Shown here: piece by piece, positions 25,977 through 37,700 of the stretch
Layout of the letters: the number at the start of each line of letters is the position of its first letter
Position numbering within the stretch: position 1 is the stretch's first letter
Assembly: GCA_022577435.1 (NCBI GenBank)
Contig: JAKOON010000056.1
Coordinates: forward strand, 925,415 to 989,414
Direction of reading: 5' to 3'
Length of the DNA: 64,000 nt
Source of the DNA: Embiotoca jacksoni
Taxonomy: Eukaryota; Chordata; Actinopteri; Embiotocidae
Translations under genes and position numbers: made by a program
The notes under the pieces: model-generated
Databases searched by the model: none
Told to the model about the DNA's origin: nothing
What the model saw: only the letters and a program-made list of their open reading frames with translations

Positions 25977-28900
25977 CAGGTTTTTAATTAAATTAAGTAA
26001 TCCGACTCAAGTAACCCCAAACATAAAGAGCACACTGTGCTGCCGGGTGCAGCTGTTACCAGACCTGTAGCGTATCCTGGTCTTCTCTGGATCCAGTATC
26101 TTGAGCCATCAGTCCCGGCACACTACTGCAGATTTACAGGAAGGTAATAAGTCAACACCAATTAGCTCCTTCCCCCGGCACCGTTCCCTGACCCACTCCC
26201 TCTCACAGCTGACTCACAAACCGTGCAGTTACCACACGATGTCATTTATTTATTTCACCACTGATCGACCACCACATGAGGACACACTCATGAGTACAAC
26301 ATAACATATTTACGGCCGCCTTGTGTGCTATGAGTCTGTTTGGATTTGTAATTTTAAAACAGCTCCCATGTGCCATGTTTGGTCGTAAAAGTCACAACCA
26401 ATTAATTTCTCACAAAAAGACAAGTTTGATTTACGGAAGTTGGATGCTAATTTGTGTCTCTCTTTTTTTCTTGTCATTACAGAAGCACAACTTCCCCATC
26501 AACTACACCATCAGGGTTCATCATAACGAAATATTTAAACTGTCAAATATCAGCAAAATGGTAAAAGTCACGAGGCTCTCTGTTCTCTACAAAGCCTGAT
26601 CTATTGGCTCCTTTTCTTGCAACAGTCCAACTTCTGTCCTGTAAAATATATAACTAACCTTCCTGTTCCCGGTCTTCTCTTCATCAGAGGTTAAAGGTGG
26701 AGGACTTGGACGAGCTGGTTCTGCAGAGGCTGTGGTTTCAAGTCAACCAAGGCGTGTTAAAAAAGGTAGGAGTCTCTCTGTTACCGCCAGATGCTTCTGT
26801 TTCTTTTAACATCCGCAATAAAAACGGTGAATTTAGTTTTCTGAGAGTCATAAAAAGCAAACGGCCAAAGACAGTTCACTGTGCAGCACGATCCGTTTCC
26901 AGAAGAATCCGATGAAGCTGGATGCATCGCAAAAAAATATATTTAAAATAAACGTATTAAAGCTAATATATTGGTGTTTCCTTGCCACTTAAAGAGTTGT
27001 AAGTTTCTGTGTGAGTTGAACCTTCCACAGTACCACATTCAGGGGGAATGAAGGATTTAGTTAGTTAAATAGATGCATGACAGCAATTCCAGAGAGCTTA
27101 CACTTGGCTGTGGGAAAATGTCTCTAGATGCAGGAATAATGACTTTTTAATTCATTTTTATTTCAGATAAAACAGTAAAATGATGCCTCACGTTAAAACC
27201 CTTTTTGTTTTACTATTTGAGCATATATAAAATACTTGTTTCTATTAATATTGACCTACATTTAAGAGCAATGATGAGAGAGGACTTAGAAATATTTTAG
27301 TTATACGAATTTAACTTTTTGGCCAATCGAGCTGCCTGCTGGGAAAAATAAACATAAAGTAAAATTTCTATTTATTTTCCCAAAAACTTTATTGCAAATT
27401 TGTGTAAAAATGACCCAAATAACAGTAGCCTGTAAAATTAATATAACGTATACATTTATATATATGAAATACATATGTAAAACTGTTAAATATATTTTTA
27501 TATTTATATTTTCCTTCTCATTTTCTCCGTCTGGACAAACTCTTTAGTTTAGAGGCAAAACACAAGACTGAAGCTCTGTTAGTCAATCAATAAAGATAAT
27601 AACGTTAAACTGTCATGTGACGGATTGTGACAGACACACACTGTTGACCAGTGACCAATAAACTCCCATTTTGCCTTCAGGTAAAAGGGAAAGTAGTTTG
27701 CGCCGCTCTCCTGAGGTCCTGCCGAAGGCCGACAGGTTGAATTAGTGGACTCTGTCTCCTCTCTGAAAACCTCTAAGTCCTCTCTAAAGCCCCTGAGATC
27801 AAGAGGCACTAACAAGGTGCTGGGAGTAAAGAACCAGCGGTGCAGTTAAGCCTGCGAGCTGGTTCAGGGAGTCACACCTCTCAACCGCAACACCTTATCC
27901 ATCCTGCTCATTCTTCTGCTGCACACAGGAACACATGTTACGTAACTAAGCCTACCGTGGGAAATTTGAAAACAGTGCTTACCTTTTGTTTACTGGGCTT
28001 TTTCACTGAGAGCGTGAACCTGCATGCTGCAGCTCTTCACGTTTGGATGCTGCCGTTCTGTCATGCTGTTTCCATGCCAACTTCTGCAAGGCTGCTGGGG
28101 GTGACGGTGGATAAAATGCTTCTTTTTGTTCCAGCCAGTTGTTCAGGTTTTTTTTAAGCGTCCGCGCTGGTGATAGGTACGTCCCTTTAGTGTAAACCCG
28201 ATATCTCAAGAATACCTCAAGGGACTTTCTTCAAATTTGGCACAAACTTTCACTTGGTCCCAAGGGTGAACTGATTTGATTTTGGTGGGCTGAGGTCAAA
28301 GGTCAAAGGTCAAGGTCACTGTCACCTCACATTGACCCATGCTGGTGACTGCAATATTTCTGTAACGCTGGTGGGGTGTGTCCTCAAATTTGGTCCAAAT
28401 GTTTTTGTAGTCAAAGCTCGCTGTGATCTTATGCATTTTCTATTCTTGTGAATGCAATATCTCATTAATGTCTTCAAGGACCATCTTAAAATTTGTCACA
28501 ATCATTCACTGGGACTCAAGGATCAACTGACTAGATTTTCAGGGCCAAAGGTCATTGTGATCTTACAAAACACATTTATGTCCATAACTCTCAATAAAAT
28601 AACATTAATTATGATAAGATTTTACACAAATGTCTAACAGGACAAAACAATGAAGTGATCCATCATCTTCCACTTATCCGGGATCGGGTCACGGTGGCAG
28701 CAGGCGAAGCAAGCCGGCCCAGACTTCCCTGTCCCCCGCAACATTTTCCAGCTCATCCTGGGGGATCCCGAGGCGTTCCCAGGCCAGCGGGGAGATTTAA
28801 TCCCTCCAGCGTGTTCTGGGCCTGCGGTGGGGTCTCATGCCCGGAAAACCTCCAGTGGGAGGCGCTCAGGAGGCATCCTGATCAGACGCCCGAAACACCT

Positions 28901-31900
28901 CAGCTGACTCCTTACGACGCGAAGGACAGTTGAAGTGATGACATTTTAAGTTGAAAAGGTCAAAGGTCAACTTTACAATGACAAAATAACTTTCTACAAA
29001 AATGCTTTTCCTGTTGTACTCGTTGAGAAAAAAAACATGTTTTCCACATGTGGTCAGATCCCAAGTTGGTGACACTAATCTTGGGCGTCCATCTTGAAAA
29101 TGTCCTGATTGCACAGATCTTCTGTCAGGTTGCAGATGTGTGTGAAGCTTTGGTATTTGTAGCTTCTTTGTAGCTACAAAGCCTATTTGAAGCGTTGTCT
29201 CCTGCCAGAACTTTGTTCTATCACAATCAGATGTATTGCGTCAAAGTCTTCACTGCTTATATTATGAGTCTGTACTGATACTGGACTGTTTGTTGGAGAC
29301 ATCCAACTGAGGCAGTAATTCTAGTTTTATAGGTCAAAGGTGGATGGCAGAGGTTCCACTTGTTCTACAGTCCAACAAAAACTAACCTAAACCTTCTGAG
29401 AAATGTTGGATCAGTTGTTGACCACACCCCACCACAACACAACACACCACCATGTTTGAGGTCTGCTCTGAGGATCGCATTTCTTCCTCCCTACGCTTAC
29501 CTATCAGAATAAAAAAAACAATTCTGAAATTCCTCCACAAGCATACAGTTTTAACACGCACGTGAAACTTGAGTAGGTGCATCCATCCAAGTGTAGATAT
29601 TAAAAAAACACGTGTTTCTTTACCTCATTTTAAAATTGTTGTCACTTGTGAATTTTGGTTAACAGTAACATCAACCAGTCCAGTTCAAAATAACATTTAA
29701 TAAATGAAGTATAAATAAAGTTTCCCACAACTGTAAATCCTTTTCACTTATTTTGTATCACGCTTTTTGTGTTGATGTTAAGCATCTTTCAGGAAATACT
29801 GCCAAATGTTATTAATTATATTTCCCTCCATTGAAAACTGTGACTTTCAGTCCTCCAGTTGATTAATCAACGTTTTTCAGCTGCATGTTTGGTTTTGTCT
29901 ATTTTATGCATTTATAGTCAACATGTGTTTGGTTGCTGTCGTCCAATGAACCAGCGCCCCTTCAACGCTGTCCTTGTAATTCCAGATCATCCGGGTCATG
30001 CCAGAGAGACATCCTTCACGGCTCCACACTGCCCAGCTGGAGAGTCGCTTCAGGGATGCTGAGGGAGTCTTCGTGCAGTCGCATCCCGCTGAAGTAAGAC
30101 CGAGTTCACGTGTCTGCGCCGCGGCCGTATTCAGGTCCTCCATCAAATATTCCAATCCAGTTTATTCAGTCGAGACCAGTTTCTAACTACCACGAACAGA
30201 CGACTGAACAACCTGCATGAGGTTTCATATAGTTATTCTATCAGACATCATCACAGCATGGTGCTCTGTGGCCTCGTGTTGAAGCAGACAGACATCTTCT
30301 TTGTCCTCTCTTGGTATTTGCAGTGAAGTGGTTTAAAGCGCAAATGCAAAATAGAGCGGCATCCTGTCGGCTGGTGGGTTTAACGTCGTGGTGTATCTCG
30401 GCTTATGAGCGTTTTCAGTCACCAGGTCGCTGCTGGTTACCTCAGCTGACCAACCACGAGGGAGTCACTCACTTCAGACTGCCCGGGGCTACATTTTCTG
30501 ATTGTTTAGTGATAACTATAATGGCACTAAACATTACTATCAACGCATTACCTTTCATATAGAAATTATTTGAGATTTCTGAGATCGATTCTTACCAATT
30601 ACAGAACTGGGATCATCTTAAGACAAGAAAGATACGATTTACTGCTATGAATGTCATCTCTCTTTATGAATGGCTTTATTCACTGTTATACAATATGTAA
30701 CCTCACATATAGTTCACCATGTTCACAGTCAAGTTGATTGTGCGACTCTGATGAGACGCAAATGTTAAACATTTTGTTTTTCGAGTGTATGTGAGGTCAC
30801 ACAAGTGCTGTAAACTGAAGCTACAGAAGTCACATGCTCAGCCTCAGCACTTGCCTTTGATATGAGTTCATAGCTCCTGCTGTTTTTTTTCTTCAAATGG
30901 AGATGGATGAAAAATATGGGAAAGGGTGACCATGTGTGCTTGTTTGGCTGCTTAAGTTAAACTTCTTTTTTTTCCTATGAGGTCACGTAGGGTTTGCAAT
31001 TCTTAAAGGTAGGAAAACAATCTCTCAAAACATTTTAAGAACGTTAACACCAAATATTTGTACGTTACCTTACTCTAAAATAAATAACCTTCAGGGAACA
31101 TTAAAGAAGAACCTGCGACTGAAAACATTTTAAGAGCTGGGACATAATATTGTGAAAAAGCTTTTAAGACGGATAACACTAAATGTTTTCGAATGTCTTT
31201 AGAGAACGTTATTCTACAAAACAAAGACGTCCCGCTGAAAACATTTTGAGAGTTAGACGATAAAGTTCAGACAATATTAGGAAACACGTTTGACGAAAGG
31301 TAACAGGTTTAGTTGTTTTCTACCTTTGAGGAGAATATCCTCGGAACAAAACAAAGACTTTCCCCTGAAAACGTTCGTATCGTTTCTAGCTGGGTATTGA
31401 CCTCTTATAGCAACAATAAAAATCACTGTGCGTTTACGCTCAGCGACACTACAGGTGAATTATGTCTTTTTTAGATTTTGAAATGTTCACCTGACTCTCA
31501 CTCACCTGTGTCTGTGTGTGTTTTGCAGTTGTTCCAGCAGGAGCTTCCAGAGACGATCCAGGACATTTGGGATCGTTTAACGGAGGAGCCCGACAGAGTG
31601 CCGGAGTCCAGCTGGAGATTTGCTTCTCCCAAATCCCTGCTGGACAACTTCTGCCACACCATGTACTGTCTCTTCAGCGAGTGCTTCGCCGGCACGGACG
31701 CTCAGCGGGACTGTGAGTATACCGGAGGGACGACACGCAAACAACTAAACTTAACTAAAGTTAAGCCAAAAAACAAACAAACAAAAAAACATTTTTAAAG
31801 GATTTATTGCACTCGGATGACGTCTGGTTGACTCTCTACAGGCAGCACATTCCACTCTGCCTGAGCCCTGAAGCTAAGAGGCCATCGGCATTTGTTTTTC

Positions 31901-34426
31901 ATCTACATTTCACAGTGGCCAAGATTCTTAAGATCTGTCTTTAGTGGGGTTAAATATTTTGTTGAACTCAAACATGTTGAGGTGGATGTGCATTTTTTCA
32001 CACCTCACACAGATTTCTCGGTTGGTGAACCGACTCAAGTGCCAAATTAGGTGTGAATAGAATGTCGTTGGCAGTCAGGACAACGCGCAACCATCACCTG
32101 CTCTGACTGTGTTGTGTATGTGTCCTCTCTTCTCTCTCTTGGTCAAAAGCTTCGCCAAGCCTTTGATGCTCCGGGTTGTGCCGGCGCCTTTGCCAAACCA
32201 TTTGGACAAATTTGTGTATTTAGACTACCACGAAGGCATATTCATCTTTAACACAGAAGAAAAACACATCAGTAATGTTTGAATTCCTTCTTGTCAAAAA
32301 AAATCTCAAATCACACTTGCGCAACCTTGCACAACTACGCATTGTCGCATTGACTTCCATTCATTGCGACAGTCTTACATTGACCTAACCTCAATTCACC
32401 CTTTATCTTACCCGTAACCTTAAACACACAAACTTCTATTTTTGTGAGGTCCCACATTGACATAATGCAATTCGTAGTCCTTTACCCAAAACTTTAAAGT
32501 CCAAGATTGTATAAATTCCTATTTTTCTTTATTTTATTATTATAAAGCAGGCTCTGAGTGCTATATTAACACGCAGCCCATACTAAGCAACGATGCCGTT
32601 TGTACTCATGTAAGTTTGTGATGTCACAAACTCAAGCTCATGTCCTATTGCCACCGTCGGCACGGCCCGCTATCCAACATTAAATGTGGGAGAAAACACT
32701 GAGCAGCTTCACTCTCTTTTTGGACAACCAGTGTGATCCGTGGTCTTCTTCATAAACACCACGTCCATGATATGAATTCAATTCCCATCATCATTTGAAC
32801 CAGCTGTTGAGAGGAGCTGAGCACTAACACACGTGTTTGATTGTGAAGTCGTCAAGGACTAGCTGAGGGAAAGACTTTGAGCTGAGTAGATTGATGCCAC
32901 TGTTTAAGCAGCCAGTTGGCTTAGAAATACGACTGAAAAGGAGGTGAAATAGGGAGTGAAGCTCTGAGGAAACACATTCTGCCTACCAGCACCTCTGAAG
33001 CTCACTAATTATCAGGATTTCATCTTGTTTGTTTAAGACCTGGCTTCACACAACACATTTTCTCTCTCGAAATTACATCAGACAGGAAGCACATTTTCAT
33101 GTCTAATATATTTTATGCAAATGTGACATCTGTCCTGAGCTCACCGTGTTGATTCTCCACGAACAGCCAATGAACACACTCCAAAGTAATTAGCATGTGC
33201 TTGGGAACATATGCATTGACCACGTGTGCGGGAACATGTTTGTGTCGTTGTCAGCTTATGACTGATCTCAGAACTCTCCAATGGTTTGGTTCCCGTCTCC
33301 CTCCATGCTCCTCTTGTATCCATACATTTGTAAAGCATATTCATATTAAAGAAATCATTTTTTTTTTTTAATTATAATTTTTTTTTTTTTAATGAAAATA
33401 AAAAAATAACGCGTACAAAAAACGTACCAAAATCATTTTCAAAAATCATACAGATGCATAAAAATCATTAAAGAATCAACAAAATCATATAAATGAATTA
33501 AAATACATTAACAAAATCATTAAAAACATTTTTTAAATAAACAAATCATTTTAAAAATGAACAAAATAAAAAAAATAAAAAATTAGCCAAAATATTATAA
33601 AAAAAAACAAAACAAAGACAAAAACTAACAGTCCACACTGAATGTGGATATCATGGCGGGAAAAGTTGTATGAATTTCTTCTTTAAAACTCTTTCCGTAT
33701 CAGTCACCACCATCGGGAAGCGAATAATTAATCACATGTACAAGAGCTCGAAGAAGATCTCCGTGCATGATGGGAAAACTCCAGCACCAGAAACATATGG
33801 AGAATAAATAACCCCCGATATGGAGATGGATAGAAACATCCTTTTAGTAAAGATGACTGTGGCACAGAATGGAAATGTAACACATTTGCTTTCACTGATG
33901 TAGACGTGCTGTAATTAAAGCGCAGCGCGAGGTGATCCGTCACTGTGAGGACGTGACAGCGTACAGTGTCTGCTGTCTGAGGCCCCTCACATCTGGAGCG
34001 CATTCCTCCAGCCAACAGGACCACATTTTCACCCCACGCGGGTGTTTAAGTTATGATCCGGCCCAAATTTTCTGCGTCTTCGGGAATACGGGATAACCCG
34101 AGGGAGTCCGAGGAGGATGTACTGAAACGCGACTGTGACAACTTCATCTTTTCTTTCTTGACTTTGTTGTCGGCTTTGGATCTTTTCATTCGCTGTCGTG
34201 AGGGAAATAGTGACTTTTAATAGCTTTTTTGTGAAAAGGTGAAACTGAGTGTGAAGGTGTGTTTATATTGAGTGTCTACATGGATACAGAATGAGCCGTA
34301 AATACAGCGTTCATCTCCGAATAAGGTGGAAACATTCACCGTTTTCTCTTCTCATCTGTCTTTTCAGACTGCAGCGTTTCCCGCCGGAGGAAAGGCGGGA
34401 AGAAAGACCTGCAGCCCGAAAGCTGA
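11948..34426 (+). CDS. il34: interleukin-34 (cytokine, CSF1R ligand), 7 coding exons
   Basis: Gene-level entry. CDS join: 11948-11984, 25127-25230, 26483-26560, 26688-26765, 29986-30093, 31529-31712, 34368-34426; 645 coding bases plus TGA, 215 residues. All introns are GT-AG and all phases close. Residues 1 to about 23-28 form a signal peptide (polar start, then hydrophobic LLGGLFLIAPVLMA). C30 is followed by a helix; FPINYTIRV (51-59) matches the FPINYKISV stretch I recall in human IL-34; SPKSLLDNFCHTMYC (168-182) matches its RPKALLDN-C core. Mature cysteines are C30, C177, C182, C187 and C198. N-glycosylation sequons are N37-E-T, N54-Y-T and N69-I-S; the last is at the place of the human NVT site. 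The tail is basic (RRRKGGKK, 202-209). Known family role: secreted dimeric ligand of CSF1R supporting macrophages and microglia. The start has A at -3 and G at +4. The transcription start is not determined. Confidence 0.93.
12004..12085. repeat. (TG)n just after the il34 exon 1 donor
   Basis: Pure TG run of about 41 copies beginning 20 bases into il34 intron 1. A second, shorter TG run is at 12409-12460. Confidence 0.95.
12970..13110. repeat. interspersed repeat fragment (CAATTCAATT... TTTATTTATAG type)
   Basis: CAATTCAATT plus CAGTTTTATTTATAG is a familiar short interspersed repeat motif of teleost genomes, often at retroposon ends. Family not assignable by eye. Confidence 0.45.
13111..18269. 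other. il34 intron 1, no exon recognised
   Basis: AT-rich intron DNA. There is a short telomere-like (GGGTTA)3 at 15231-15247. The open frame at 14800-15156 has no recognisable domain and sits in unique DNA. Confidence 0.4.
18270..18640. repeat. interspersed repeat (TTTGGTACA type)
   Basis: Matches in style the common fish repeat with CACTAGATTTGGTACAGCCA and following; a related diverged copy lies at about 23040-23280. Both are inside il34 intron 1. Confidence 0.5.
18641..25126. other. il34 intron 1, remainder
   Basis: Contains a (CA)n at 19362-19401, (GGTC)n at 23041-23055, (GTTTA)n at about 23978-23999 and mostly AT-rich unique DNA. No additional exon with correct phase and IL-34 character was found. 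Confidence 0.4.
25127..25230 (+). CDS. il34: il34 coding exon 2
   Basis: Acceptor TTTCTGCAG, donor ATG|GTGAGA; 104 bases, phase 1 to 0. It encodes the rest of the signal peptide, the first mature cysteine (C30) and helix 1 (TALKTLNETLSHRRRYM), which parallels CTVTGFLRDKLQYRSRLQYM as I recall human IL-34. Confidence 0.9.
25903..25974. repeat. (CA)n microsatellite in il34 intron 2
   Basis: About 36 copies of CA between coding exons 2 and 3. Confidence 0.95.
26483..26560 (+). CDS. il34: il34 coding exon 3
   Basis: Acceptor CATTACAG, donor ATG|GTAAAA; 78 bases, 26 codons, phase 0 both ends. Encodes KHNFPINYTIRV and the SNIS sequon, the most recognisable IL-34 segment. Confidence 0.95.
26688..26765 (+). 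CDS. il34: il34 coding exon 4
   Basis: Acceptor CTTCATCAG, donor AAG|GTAGGA; 78 bases, 26 codons, phase 0. It follows a 127-base intron. Encodes a helix (VEDLDELVLQRLWFQVNQ) aligned with the VSERELRYLWVLVSLS region recalled from human IL-34. Confidence 0.93.
28195..29120. repeat. old interspersed repeat in il34 intron 4, interrupted by a retroposon
   Basis: CTCAAATTTGG/GGTCAAAGGTCA-rich repeat of the kind common in fish, with several diverged internal units; split by the insertion at 28660-28930. Confidence 0.55.
28660..28930. mobile_element. short retroposon insertion with 9-bp target duplication
   Basis: A GC-rich ~271-base element starting CCATCATCTTCCACTTATCC is flanked by the direct repeat TGAAGTGAT at 28651-28659 and 28931-28939. 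It resembles a widespread fish non-LTR-associated repeat; family not certain. Confidence 0.65.
29986..30093 (+). CDS. il34: il34 coding exon 5
   Basis: Acceptor TAATTCCAG, donor GAA|GTAAGA; 108 bases, 36 codons, phase 0. Encodes a charged helical segment containing RHPSRLHTAQLESRF, aligned with the GHPSWKYLQEVE region of the mammalian protein. Confidence 0.88.
31020..31385. repeat. diverged tandem repeat in il34 intron 5
   Basis: The motif GAAAACATTTTAAGA recurs near 31026, 31117, 31236 and 31366, and ACAAAACAAAGAC near 31219 and 31348, indicating old, diverged copies about 90-130 bases long. Confidence 0.5.
31529..31712 (+). CDS. il34: il34 coding exon 6
   Basis: Acceptor TGTTTTGCAG, donor T|GTGAGT; 184 bases, phase 0 to 1. 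Encodes residues 136-196, including WRFASPKSLLDNFCHTMYC and SEC, which carry three of the five mature cysteines. Confidence 0.95.
34368..34426 (+). CDS. il34: il34 coding exon 7 and stop
   Basis: Acceptor CTGTCTTTTCAG. The first two bases complete Tyr197, then C198 and a basic tail (SRRRKGGKKDLQPES) end at TGA 34424-34426. The last cysteine fits the DC(E) end of the mammalian cysteine core; the long proline-rich mammalian tail is absent. Confidence 0.85.
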
Positions 34427-34730
34427 GGGGAAGCCGGCGTGGAGCGAAGTCGTCCCTGGCCATACCGACTTCGGGTTTAGTGTTATTATCTCCCCCCCTT
34501 TGTGCTGTGTGGGGGGTGGGGAGGAAGGGGGGGAGGAGGTAGGGGGGAGGAGGGGTAAAAAGGACAATCCACACGGAAACAAGACCGCTCAGTCCTGATT
34601 TGTGGACACCAATAAGTCTTTCCCGAAAGTACACAAGTAAGTCTCCCATCAGTCAAAGCGGCCAGAAGTCATCGGCACAGTAACCGAATCTGTTCTTGAC
34701 TTTTACGAGCTTATGGACGAAAATAAAATG
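34427..34730 (+). other. il34: probable il34 3' UTR with G-rich tract
   Basis: Sequence after the il34 stop. A strongly G-rich segment spans 34511-34555 (runs of 6, 4, 7, 6 and 4 G). A possible polyadenylation hexamer AATAAA is at 34722-34727. The true 3' end cannot be fixed by eye. Confidence 0.45.
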
Positions 34731-37700
34731 TCATGTTTGAGAAAACTTTGTGTCGGTCGGGAAACCCGAGGACGCGGCACCTCAGAGGCCGACAACAGAG
34801 ACCACATGTTGGATCGTATCCAGAAACTCCAGCTGATAGACTCGATTTCTCTCCTCCGAGCCGCAGCGAGAGCGATGTAAATGAACTCCGAACTGATAAC
34901 GACAACGTTCTCTCGTTTTAGTTGTTAGACTGAACTTTTCTAAACCTGTAGCCGACATTTAAAGTCTGCTGTCGGCTCCAAATTGCTCAATCAAAAGCTG
35001 TAAAAACAAAAAAAACGATGGTAATTTTTCAACCACGTGTGTCTTCTATATGTTTATAATGCAAAAAAAATGTATAAATGAAATACAATCATCTCCCTTA
35101 TCTTCCTTCTGTACATCTATTATGGAATTTTTTTTTTTCACAAAGCAACTATTGATGATTTTTAATTACTTAATTACCTTTTTCAATGCATTTTTTTTTT
35201 ATATGAATCAATATTAACTTTAAAGTCAGAACACAAATCTTTAAAAAAAAATGATTAAAACATTTTTTTTCACAGGAAATGATGAGAAAATCTTTGTTTT
35301 GTTTTTTAACAATAATAACAAAAAAAATTAATAATTTTTGAATTTGAATATCAGCTGCGAACATGCTAGAAATGTAAAAAGTTGTAAAGATGAAATCTGA
35401 AACTCAAACAACAAACATGAAATGATTGTTGTCAAGATTCAAATCTTTCACACTTGCAATATATCCTGAGTGGGATTTTACTTCAGAGCAGATCAGTATT
35501 ACTTGTTGTGTTTTTTCTGTCTGAGCCTCTTTTTTTTTTTTTTTTTTCAGTCTGAAAACACCAAAAAAATGAAGTCAACCTTTTTTTTTTTTGTAATAAC
35601 ATAACATCTCATGCAATTTCAATGGGACTTTTAGGTTCACGTCAAACAGAAGATATGAGGTCACAAAAACACAAAAAAAGGAATCTCCATTTACAAACAC
35701 ACGAATACTGACTGAAATAAAGAAGTTTATTAGCAGGCTCATATAGAAACTACAGCCGCCGGGTTGTTTCCGCTTCGAGCCTGCCGTCCATTCATCCTCG
35801 ATCTTTTTCTTGCCGCTTGACTCAATCTGCCTTTTTGTAACGTTTTAGTCTCACATGTCAGCGCTCAGTTTGTACATCAGGTTTAATTTTTAATTTTTTT
35901 TTTTTTTTTTTTTTTTAATGCTTGTCTCGATTTTTGATGATGACGATTAAGTTAAATTGGGAGTTGGTTTTAATAAGTCGTTCCCATCTTTTTTTGACAT
36001 GACATGGAGAACATCGTGGCAGATTTTAGTAGGAACACATGAGGTGAGATCAAAACGTTCTGAGACGATGCCTATAAAAGCCAGACATCATATCTGATTT
36101 GAATCTGGCCGCCATCCCTTTTTAAAAGTCGTCTCCGCGTGCAGCGACGCGCCTAAAGCACCATCTGCTGTTTCACAGTGCATCTCCTCCACAGAGTCGA
36201 AACAGTTAGCAGTTAGCGGAGGTGGGAGGGGACTTCGCTGTGAAAGGGCCACGTTGGAGAACCTCGTTGTTCATGTGGCTAATTTCGCTAAAAGCCAGCT
36301 AAACTCAAGTTAACAAACACGCTAAACACCCCAAAAAAAACACCTCATGAACAGCTAATTTCGCTAAAAAAAACAGTTTAACTCAAATTTTAAGAAACGC
36401 TAACAACCAGCTAACAAATAGTTAATTTCACTTAAAACCAGCTCAACTCAAGTAAATATTTATTTACAAAAGTTACTGCTCCGTACACGTCACAGTGCTG
36501 CGCACTGTTCACACGTAACAGGAACAGTCTCTGAACGTTTTGATCGCGCTTCATAAACTGGGCCTTGTGGAGGGAATTTTAACGCCCAACTCACGAGGCC
36601 CTCAATAAATAAAAATCTACTTCATTTAATTTATTTTATTCAATCAGATTCAGCCTCTTATAAGGATGGCTAGATCACCATTTTAACGGAGGAAGTTCTC
36701 CACTGAAGGATAGAAAGCCGACTCTTAAAGAAAAAAAGATTTATATGGGAATTATATTATATTTGTTAGATGCACATACTGCACACAGTCCAGAAAAAAA
36801 GAGTGCAACACATACTGTATGTCTTGTTTGGGCGACTAAATCTGCCATCCTGGATATTTTTTAAAGCTTTGTCACTACTTGGTGCATTTCCTGTCTTTTC
36901 TGTTTCCTTTTTGCATGCAAGTTCGCAGCGATGTTGACTTTCAAAAGCTCAATGCGCTCGGTTCATTGTCTTCAAATCCTGACATGCTGGTTCAGTCAGT
37001 TCACGGTGCAGCGTCCCCTCATCACCTTCTGAACTGTGTTTATTATTCTAACCTTTATTCCACAGTTGGCTTCAGAAAACACACGTCAAAAAAAATCCCA
37101 GTGCAATGTTTCGACATAACAATCAGAAGCGCTCGTTGTCTTTGCTTTTTTAAAACTTCAGTTATTTTTCTCAAAGAAAACTGGAGTGACTCCCAGGACT
37201 GGTTTATTTGGTATATTTGTGAATGTTTTTCCCGTACGTATGAACGGTCACCGCTCCGTGCCGAATTGTGTCGCTCGTTAGGAGTCAGAGCGACGATGTT
37301 CATTTTTCATTTTACGCAACAAAGGATCTTTAAAGGAGCAAAAGTTGGTCCTCACATGCAAAAAAAAGACACTCCGCAATGACGTAAAAGATGAATGGTA
37401 ATTATTTGGTGTATTTTCTATAAATTCATTGTGTATTTTTTATTTTTTACTTTAGCCATCATATGTAACTGTATGGTTGTCTTTCTGTAACCATAAGAAC
37501 ATTTTAAGGTGTATTCAAAGATCCCTTATTGTGAAAATATGTCCCACAGCCTCTCGGCAACAACAGAGAGATGACTGCAAACACATGGATGGTTGTTGTC
37601 TGTGGTCTGAAGATAGATTTTAGAAAACAGATTTTTTTATATGCAAGATATTCAATATTTATTTTTTGGAAATGGACAATGCTATGTGACAATACTTTTA

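Noticed and set aside
36879..37382. 167-codon open frame between il34 and lonp2
   Set aside because: No ATG at its start, poor codon character, no recognisable domain and an open frame on the opposite strand; probably chance.
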